Positions 6,178 through 10,744 of a stretch of 10,744 bases of DNA are shown here, in pieces (within the stretch, counting starts at the first letter, position 1; each line of letters starts with the position of its first letter). The notes under the pieces were generated by a model, which made no database searches, was not told where the DNA came from, and saw nothing but the letters and a program-made list of their open reading frames with translations. The DNA comes from Prevotellaceae bacterium. Its GTDB lineage: Bacteria; Bacteroidota; Bacteroidia; Bacteroidales; Paludibacteraceae. The DNA is taken from positions 1 through 10,744 of the forward strand of contig JAISXQ010000196.1 of assembly GCA_031270425.1 (NCBI GenBank), in the 5' to 3' direction. The translations under genes and the position numbers were made by a program.

Positions 6178-7884
6178 ATGAAAAAGATACTTTTGTTTTC
6201 GTTTTTTTTATTGCTTGCAACAAGCGTTGCGGCACAGGATATACCGCAGCATATTTCCTATACCCGTATTTACGATTTTCTGGATGAATTGGCGAACGAG
6301 GGACTTATCGAATTAAATTCGGCGATAAAACCTTATTCGCGCGAATTTATCAGCAAGAAATTATTGGAAGCGCAGGATAAAAAAGACGAATTAAACATCC
6401 GCCAACGGAAAGAAACCGCCTTTTTCCTGAACGAATACGCTTTGGAACAGGATAAATTGCCCGAAGATTTTCCACGCTCGTGGAAAACGGACTGCCTGCA
6501 AGTGGGGCTTATCCAACCCGCAGCCCATTACCGCGACGATAATTTCCGTGCGCGGATAACGCCGTTGCTGGGTATGCACATTTGGCATAACAACAAAGGT
6601 AACATTACCAAACGCTGGTTCGGAGCCGAGTTTCAGGGAATGATAGGCAAAAACCTGAGCGTTTACGGCAGTTTGCGCGACAATTCGATGACTAAAATTG
6701 ACGGGGATATGCTGTCTAAATCAAGTTATCTGAACGACCAGCCCGGCTACCAGTACAAGGAAGCAACTTACGGCGGCGATTACAGCGATTCGCGCGGCGG
6801 CATAAAATACGCTTGGAAAACAGGATCCGTCGGTTTGGTAAAAGACAATATTGTTTGGGGCGACAACTACCACGGTTCCAATATTATTTCCGGTCGTGCG
6901 CCGTCTTTCCCCATGCTGACGCTGAATTTAAAACCTGCGAAATGGTTCGAATTGAATTATTTCCACGGCTGGCTGGTTTCGAATATTAAGGACAGTAGCT
7001 ATTATTACATCGGACAGGACGATAAAAAGGAGTACCGGATGGCGAATAAATTTATCGCGGCAAATATGTTCACTTTCACGCCGCTGCGGAATTTGAACCT
7101 TTCGGTCGGAAATTCGATAATTTACGGCGAACGCAGTCCGCATCCCGCCTATTTTATTCCGATTGCCTTCTACAAATCTCTCGACCACACGCTGACCAAA
7201 GGACTTGGAACAGAAAATCAAAATTCGCAGGTTTTTTTCAATATCAGTTCACGGAATATCAAGCACTTGCATGTATTTACATCGGTTTATGCCGACGAAA
7301 TAAAATTTTCGCGCTTCAAACCGGACGAAAAACAGAACAATCCGATTTCTTATAAAATCGGCGCGAACCTGACAAATTTTCCCTTGGAAAACCTGTCGTT
7401 TACAGGCGAATTTACCCACACGAATATTATAAATTACAAACATAAAATTCCGGTTCTTAGCTGGACGTCGAACGATTATAACTTAGGGCACTATATGGGC
7501 GATAATTCGCGGGAACTTTACCTCGTTTTAGGCTATAAGCCCATTCGCGGGCTGGATTTGAAAATCTGGTACGCCAACGCAGAGAAAGGCAACGAATACG
7601 ATTATTTGCAGTCGAATATCAAACAAATAATCAGCCAGCCTGTGATGCAGGATATTATTTGGAAAAACAACGCCTTCGGATTGAACGCCGTATATGAAGT
7701 TTTCAACAACGGATACGCCGTTTTAAATATCGAAAACAGCCATATACAAACTTTCGAACCGGCGTCCGCAGCTATTGTCGGCGAAAAGAGAATGACGGCG
7801 CAGGAAGCCCTCGATTATTTCACTCCCGCTTTTTTGCAGGGGAAAAACACAACGATAACGCTGGGATTTAGCTTTGGATTTTAA
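6178..7884 (+). CDS. Capsule assembly Wzi-family outer-membrane protein
   Basis: From the ATG at 6178 this is 568 residues. It starts with a signal peptide (MKKILLFSFFLLLATSVAA, cleavage probably before Gln20) and ends in a run of alternating residues closing on Phe (TITLGFSFGF), as outer-membrane beta-barrels do. The interior is rich in Tyr, Asn and Gly with repeated amphipathic strands, and includes GGIKYAWKTGSVGLVKDNIVWGDNYHGSNI (in the region 217-246), which is typical of the Wzi family. In E. coli, Wzi is an outer-membrane lectin that holds capsule on the surface; Bacteroidota relatives are linked to capsule or LPS polysaccharide. An in-frame TTG lies three codons upstream, but the ATG directly heads a standard signal peptide and is preferred. 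The upstream sugar transferase and the 14-nt gap to coaE suggest one transcript. The ligand is unknown. Confidence 0.85.
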   Translation: MKKILLFSFFLLLATSVAAQDIPQHISYTRIYDFLDELANEGLIELNSAIKPYSREFISKKLLEAQDKKDELNIRQRKETAFFLNEYALEQDKLPEDFPRSWKTDCLQVGLIQPAAHYRDDNFRARITPLLGMHIWHNNKGNITKRWFGAEFQGMIGKNLSVYGSLRDNSMTKIDGDMLSKSSYLNDQPGYQYKEATYGGDYSDSRGGIKYAWKTGSVGLVKDNIVWGDNYHGSNIISGRAPSFPMLTLNLKPAKWFELNYFHGWLVSNIKDSSYYYIGQDDKKEYRMANKFIAANMFTFTPLRNLNLSVGNSIIYGERSPHPAYFIPIAFYKSLDHTLTKGLGTENQNSQVFFNISSRNIKHLHVFTSVYADEIKFSRFKPDEKQNNPISYKIGANLTNFPLENLSFTGEFTHTNIINYKHKIPVLSWTSNDYNLGHYMGDNSRELYLVLGYKPIRGLDLKIWYANAEKGNEYDYLQSNIKQIISQPVMQDIIWKNNAFGLNAVYEVFNNGYAVLNIENSHIQTFEPASAAIVGEKRMTAQEALDYFTPAFLQGKNTTITLGFSFGF

Positions 7885-7898
7885 AGTCTTAGCATATT

Positions 7899-8486
7899 AT
7901 GGCATTACTCATCGGCATAACCGGCGGAATCGGCAGCGGGAAAAGCACCTTGTCGGAACTGCTTCGCAAACGGGGATATTTCGTTTACGACGCCGACGTG
8001 GAAACCTGCCGTTTGCAAAACAAAGACGAAGAAATCCGCCGCAACATCACCGACTTGTTCGGGAAAGAAGCATACAGAGCGTCAGGAGAATTGAACCGTC
8101 CCTTTTTAGCGCAAATAGTGTTCAACAATGCGGAGAAACTGCAACAATTGAACGGTATTGTACATCCGGCAGTGAAAAAAGATTTTCAAAACTGGGTAAA
8201 AGCGCACAGCGGCGAAGAATTTCTGTTTCAGGAATCCGCCATTCTGTTTGAAAGCGGTTTTTACCGCATGTTCGACAAAATTATCGCCATAACAGCCTCC
8301 GAAGATATTCGCGTCGAGCGCGTGACGAAGCGCGACAACATCGCCCGCGAACAGGTAATGGAACGCATGGCGCGGCAACTGCCCGAAAAAGAACTTGCGG
8401 CGCTCGCGGATTTCATTGTCAACACGGATAACGGATTAACGGAAGAAAGCATAGAGCGGATAATCCGTTTTTTAAGCGAAAATTAA
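7899..8486 (+). CDS. coaE: Dephospho-CoA kinase
   Basis: This 195-residue cytoplasmic kinase should phosphorylate the 3'-hydroxyl of the ribose of dephospho-CoA with ATP, the last step of CoA synthesis. The Walker A loop is GGIGSGKST (residues 9-17), followed by the family's VYDAD element with Asp33, the LNGIVHPAVKK block, the FQESAILFESGF substrate region and the ERVTKRD motif of the lid. Length is normal for CoaE (about 200). It starts 14 nt after the Wzi-family gene and has no -7 box of its own, so it is probably read through from the polysaccharide genes. The usual DADxIAR sequence reads DADVETCR here, a mild variation outside the nucleotide loop. CoA made here is the co-substrate of the acyl-CoA synthetase at the other end of the window, but the two are not co-transcribed. 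Confidence 0.95.
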   Translation: MALLIGITGGIGSGKSTLSELLRKRGYFVYDADVETCRLQNKDEEIRRNITDLFGKEAYRASGELNRPFLAQIVFNNAEKLQQLNGIVHPAVKKDFQNWVKAHSGEEFLFQESAILFESGFYRMFDKIIAITASEDIRVERVTKRDNIAREQVMERMARQLPEKELAALADFIVNTDNGLTEESIERIIRFLSEN

Positions 8487-8552
8487 TAACCAATAACTTA
8501 GGACATGACAAAAAACAACTAAAAACCTGACACATAGGCAACAATAGCTCTG

Positions 8553-8584
8553 TCAATTTGCTAATCTGCTAATTTGCTAATTAA
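8553..8584 (+). repeat. Four tandem copies of an 8-bp unit
   Basis: The units are TCAATTTG, CTAATCTG, CTAATTTG and CTAATTAA. Read on the other strand the consensus CAAATTAG is close to the AACAAATT/AACGAATT units of the block at 4527-4606, so this looks like the same repeat type in inverse orientation. It sits within the left arm of the palindrome between coaE and apt and has no partner in the right arm. Confidence 0.7.
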
Positions 8585-8596
8585 TTTTACCCTTGT

Positions 8597-8648
8597 GAGC
8601 CATAAACACCTAAAAGTTCATATCGAAGATATGGACGGCTATGTGCTC
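8597..8648 (+). terminator. Two-tier hairpin followed by T-rich stretch
   Basis: The inner stem is GTTCATATC (8616-8624) with GATATGGAC (8628-8636), nine pairs including one G-U, closed by a GAA loop. The outer stem is GAGCCATA (8597-8604) with TATGTGCTC (8640-8648), with one bulged base. TTTTCT follows directly. It stands 110 nt after the coaE stop and upstream of apt, so it could end the sugar transferase-Wzi-coaE transcript. It is also the centre of the longer palindrome and may simply be part of that element. Confidence 0.45.
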
Positions 8649-8697
8649 TTTTCTAAAAAAAATGTGATTGAATTAAAACTATTGTTTTCTATGTGTT

Positions 8698-8705
8698 TAT
8701 GTTTG
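8698..8705 (+). promoter_or_regulatory. Candidate -7 box for apt
   Basis: TATGTTTG matches TAnnTTTG and lies 37 nt before the ATG of apt. A TTG occurs at 8682-8684, but it is too close for a standard -33 element. The box lies in the right arm of the palindromic element, so that element may supply the apt promoter. Confidence 0.45.
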
Positions 8706-8742
8706 AAAAAATAGTTGTTGTCATGTACTAAAACCCAATAAA

Positions 8743-9273
8743 ATGAATTTAGAAGAACTAAAAAAATCGGTAAGAAACATACCCGATTTTCCTATTCCGG
8801 GCATTCAATTCAAGGATGTAACCACGCTGTTTAAAGATTCCGGCAACTTGAAAGCGCTGACCGCCGAACTGGTAAAAAAATACCGGAATAAAGGCATTAC
8901 AAAAGTGGTGGGCATCGAATCGCGGGGCTTTATTTTGGGTCCCATCATGGCATTGGAACTTGGGGCAGGCTTCGTTCCCATTCGTAAGCCGGGCAAACTT
9001 CCTGCCGAAACATTTGAAGAAACTTACGAAAAAGAATACGGAAGCGATACCATTCAGATACATAAGGACGCGCTTACGAGCAACGACGTAGTACTTATAC
9101 ACGACGACCTGCTGGCTACCGGAGGCACGATGCTGGCGGCATACCGGCTTATAAAACAAATGGGAGTGAAAAATATTTACATCAACTTTCTGATAGAACT
9201 GGAAGAACTTAAAGCCCGCGAACTTTTCCCTTCCGGCGTGGAGATTGACGCGCTCATTAAATTTGAAATATAA
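8743..9273 (+). CDS. apt: Adenine phosphoribosyltransferase
   Basis: This 176-residue cytoplasmic enzyme joins adenine to PRPP to give AMP in purine salvage. The signatures are clear: PDFPIPGIQFKDVTTLF (residues 14-30), ESRGFILG (59-66), the RKPGKLP flexible loop (81-87), and the PRPP-binding segment VVLIHDDLLATGGTM (116-130) with the acidic pair Asp121-Asp122. Length is typical for bacterial Apt. The start at 8743 gives the usual N-terminus. It is separated from coaE by the palindromic element and has a candidate -7 box there, so it probably begins a new transcript. The next gene has its own well-formed promoter, so apt may be monocistronic. No purine riboswitch is recognisable upstream. Confidence 0.97.
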   Translation: MNLEELKKSVRNIPDFPIPGIQFKDVTTLFKDSGNLKALTAELVKKYRNKGITKVVGIESRGFILGPIMALELGAGFVPIRKPGKLPAETFEETYEKEYGSDTIQIHKDALTSNDVVLIHDDLLATGGTMLAAYRLIKQMGVKNIYINFLIELEELKARELFPSGVEIDALIKFEI

Positions 9274-9322
9274 TTTTTTCAAGCGTAAAATTTACTAAAA
9301 AAAACGTAGCCTGTCAATTATT

Positions 9323-9355
9323 TTTGCTCCGGTTTGAAAAAATAAACTACCTTTG
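9323..9355 (+). promoter_or_regulatory. Promoter for acidic protein-acyltransferase pair
   Basis: TTTG at 9323-9326 and TACCTTTG at 9348-9355 are separated by 21 nt, fitting the Bacteroidota -33/-7 pattern (TTTG, 19-21 nt, TAnnTTTG). This is the best-formed promoter in the window. Transcription would start near 9362, about 40 nt before the ATG at 9403. Confidence 0.65.
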
Positions 9356-9402
9356 GATTTTAATTTTCGCGTTATTGCTTAAAAAATTAAACATAAAGAA
9401 AC

Positions 9403-9732
9403 ATGAAAACTCAAAACGACGATTTATTAGTTTACGACGAAGACGACGCTGTGAAATTTATCCTTAAACAAGTTCCGGATGAATTTAAAAACCGTATAGA
9501 CGAAGATAAAATCCAGTACGTGCTGGATGTTATCTACGATTTTTACGACGAAAAAGGCTTTATCGACGAAGACTCGGCGGAAGAAGCGTCCATCGACGAA
9601 GAGGAAATGGGCATATTTATAGCCAAGTCGGCAAAAAAGGATAAGATAGATTTGACCGAGGATGAAATCCTGTTGATTTTGGATGCCGAATTCGAATACG
9701 GACAAACAATCGGCGTATATAACGAAGAGTAA
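9403..9732 (+). CDS. Small very acidic protein with internal duplication, function unknown
   Basis: I do not recognise a named family for this 109-residue protein. About 34 residues are Asp or Glu against about 11 Lys or Arg. There is no signal peptide or membrane segment, so it should be cytoplasmic. Residues 12-57 and 65-109 align with each other: Asp12/Asp65, Phe-Ile 19-20/72-73, Lys22/Lys75, Glu-Asp 34-35/86-87, Ile37/Ile89, Leu-Asp 41-42/93-94, Gly52/Gly104 and Glu56/Glu108. Two helix-rich half-modules are likely. It has its own promoter at 9323-9355 and ends 3 nt before the acyltransferase, so the two are probably translated from one message. Codon use looks like its neighbours. I have a general impression that similar acidic proteins occur in other Bacteroidales, but no function is known to me. 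Confidence 0.85.
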   Translation: MKTQNDDLLVYDEDDAVKFILKQVPDEFKNRIDEDKIQYVLDVIYDFYDEKGFIDEDSAEEASIDEEEMGIFIAKSAKKDKIDLTEDEILLILDAEFEYGQTIGVYNEE

Positions 9733-9735
9733 AAT

Positions 9736-10611
9736 ATGTTTTACATTTTTTACGGTTTTGTCTGGCTGCTGACCTTGTTGCCGTTGCGGGCGTTGTATCT
9801 TATTTCCGATTTTGCCTACATCATCGTTTATTACGTGGCGGGTTACCGGAAAAAAACCGTACGGATAAACCTTCGCAATTCCTTTCCGCAGAAAACAGAC
9901 CGGGAAATTCGGAAAATCGAGCGGAGATTCTACCGTTCTTTTTGCGACACATTTATCGAAGCTTTAAAGAAACTGCACATTAGCGACGAGGAAATGATGC
10001 GCCGTTTTACTTTCGAAAAGCCCGAAATTCTTATAAAGCATTTTGAAGAAGGCAAAAGCATTATATTGATGACAGCCCATTACGGCAACTGGGAATGGTT
10101 TTCGAGTTTTTCGCTGCATACGGGCGGAAAATACTGCGTTACACAAGTATATCAGCAACAAAAGAGCAAAAACTTCAATGGGTTTATGCTTTATCTCCGT
10201 TCCCGGTTCAGTACGGTAAACATCGAGCAAAAACAGGCGCTCCGCGCCATTATACGGATTAAGCAGGAAGGCATAACAACTGTTTTCGGCTTGCTTTCCG
10301 ACCAAAGTCCCAAGAGAAGCAGCACGCATTACCGCACCCGTTTCCTGAATCAGGATACGCCGGTAATTACCGGAGCCGAAACATTTGCGAAAAAAACAAA
10401 TTTTCCGGTTATATTCGGAAAAGTCAGCCGTACAAAAAGAGGATATTACCGCATGGAATTTATTCCCATAGCGCTCGATCCGGCAAAAACCACGGATTTT
10501 GAAATTACCGAAACATATATGCGGCTTTTGGAAAAAGTAATCGAAGAAGAACCTGCATATTGGCTGTGGACGCACAAACGCTGGAAACATGTTTCGGTTT
10601 ATAGTTTATAG
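9736..10611 (+). CDS. HtrB/LpxL-family lipid acyltransferase
   Basis: This 291-residue protein fits the lipid A late acyltransferase (HtrB/LpxL/MsbB) family, which adds a secondary acyl chain to the lipid A core at the inner membrane. It has a hydrophobic N-terminal anchor (about 1-35), the catalytic H-x4-D/E motif as His115-YGNW-Glu120, the family's SDQSPKR segment (188-194), and PAYWLWTHKRWK (273-284) near the end. Length is close to the usual 290-310. It starts 3 nt after the acidic protein and very likely shares its promoter. Some Bacteroidota members of this superfamily acylate other lipids, such as amino-acid lipids, so lipid A is the likeliest but not the only substrate. The last codons and the stop fall inside a 7-bp tandem repeat. 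Confidence 0.88.
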   Translation: MFYIFYGFVWLLTLLPLRALYLISDFAYIIVYYVAGYRKKTVRINLRNSFPQKTDREIRKIERRFYRSFCDTFIEALKKLHISDEEMMRRFTFEKPEILIKHFEEGKSIILMTAHYGNWEWFSSFSLHTGGKYCVTQVYQQQKSKNFNGFMLYLRSRFSTVNIEQKQALRAIIRIKQEGITTVFGLLSDQSPKRSSTHYRTRFLNQDTPVITGAETFAKKTNFPVIFGKVSRTKRGYYRMEFIPIALDPAKTTDFEITETYMRLLEKVIEEEPAYWLWTHKRWKHVSVYSL

Positions 10612-10644
10612 TTTACAGTTTACAAAGTTAGAAGTTAGATGTTA
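10596..10644 (+). repeat. Seven tandem 7-bp units spanning the acyltransferase stop codon
   Basis: The units are GGTTTAT, AGTTTAT, AGTTTAC, AGTTTAC, AAAGTTA, GAAGTTA and GATGTTA. The first two encode the last residues of the acyltransferase, and the stop TAG at 10609-10611 lies across the second and third units. Later units drift from the AGTTTAY consensus to RAWGTTA. Confidence 0.7.
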
Positions 10645-10653
10645 TGTATCACC

Positions 10654-10712
10654 AGTTCGTTTACATTCTAAGGGACGATTACTATATCAGAAGTTCGTTT
10701 ACAAATCCCTTA
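10654..10712 (+). repeat. 12-bp direct repeat with 7-bp inverted repeat
   Basis: AGTTCGTTTACA occurs at 10654-10665 and again at 10692-10703. Closely following each copy are TAAGGGA (10669-10675) and its inverse TCCCTTA (10706-10712). The spacer carries no gene that I can see. It may be a 3' hairpin of the acyltransferase transcript or control sites of a gene beyond the window. Confidence 0.6.
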
Positions 10713-10744
10713 ACCCAAGTTGGCAAAAATTACCCCCCAAAGGG

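Larger units (their letters stand above)
8498..8731. mobile_element. MITE-like 234-bp imperfect palindrome (candidate)
   Basis: The spacer between coaE and apt folds back on itself. Bases 8498-8511 are inverted at 8718-8731 (13 of 14 match), CAACTA at 8516-8521 is inverted at 8712-8717, and 8530-8547 is inverted at 8679-8696 (16 of 18). The centre holds a further stem-loop (8597-8648). A 7-bp direct repeat CCAATAA flanks the whole at 8490-8496 and 8735-8741, a possible target duplication, though one or three bases separate it from the arms. There is no coding sequence inside. A non-autonomous miniature transposable element is the simplest reading; a long structured RNA is the alternative. The left arm contains an 8-bp tandem repeat absent from the right arm. 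Confidence 0.5.

Noticed and set aside
8600..8640. Purine riboswitch before apt
   Set aside because: The hairpin with GATATGG looked suggestive, but the three-way junction and conserved loop bases of purine riboswitches are absent.
8498..8731. Full insertion sequence
   Set aside because: There is no transposase frame inside the 234 bp; at most it is a non-autonomous element.
8758..9282. 174-codon open frame on the minus strand
   Set aside because: It is wholly antisense to apt, whose motifs are unmistakable; the translation is rich in Phe, Lys and His and shows no family motif.
9964..10590. 208-codon open frame on the minus strand
   Set aside because: It is antisense to the HtrB/LpxL-type acyltransferase, which has its catalytic motif in place; the antisense protein has no recognisable feature.

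Overview
The window looks like chromosomal DNA of a Bacteroidota bacterium, most likely of the order Bacteroidales. The evidence is the set of Bacteroidota-type -7 promoter boxes (TAnnTTTG) in the spacers, the absence of Shine-Dalgarno sequences, and the protein families present: a GldB-like lipoprotein, a Bacteroidota-type sugar transferase, a Wzi-family outer-membrane protein and a Bacteroidota-style HtrB/LpxL acyltransferase. The genes look intact. I see no rRNA, tRNA, CRISPR array, transposase gene or phage gene.

Left half (1-4375), minus strand. In transcription order: a membrane protein with a C-terminal Nudix-fold domain that has lost its catalytic glutamates (4375-3197); a GldB-like lipoprotein (3071-2067); and a long-chain acyl-CoA synthetase (2009-108). 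The last two each have their own candidate -7 box, so this is probably not one tight operon. A perfect 40-bp AT-rich palindrome lies beyond the synthetase, at the window edge.

Right half (4619-10611), plus strand, diverging from the left half. A sugar transferase, a Wzi-family outer-membrane protein and dephospho-CoA kinase (coaE) follow at short spacing (41 and 14 nt) and look like one transcription unit, probably tied to surface polysaccharide. A 256-bp non-coding spacer follows, almost filled by a 234-bp imperfect palindrome. Then come apt (adenine salvage), a very acidic duplicated small protein of unknown function, and an HtrB/LpxL-type acyltransferase starting 3 nt after that small protein.

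The window mixes envelope functions (sugar-phosphate transfer, capsule or O-polysaccharide display, lipid acylation, a lipoprotein) with CoA and nucleotide housekeeping (coaE, acyl-CoA synthetase, apt). No new defence or mobile system is visible. The strongest unexplained signals are non-coding: the MITE-like palindrome between coaE and apt, and short 7-8-bp degenerate tandem repeats in four separate spacers. Among proteins, the oddities are the degenerate membrane-bound Nudix domain, the unusual domain make-up of the sugar transferase, and the internal duplication in the acidic protein.
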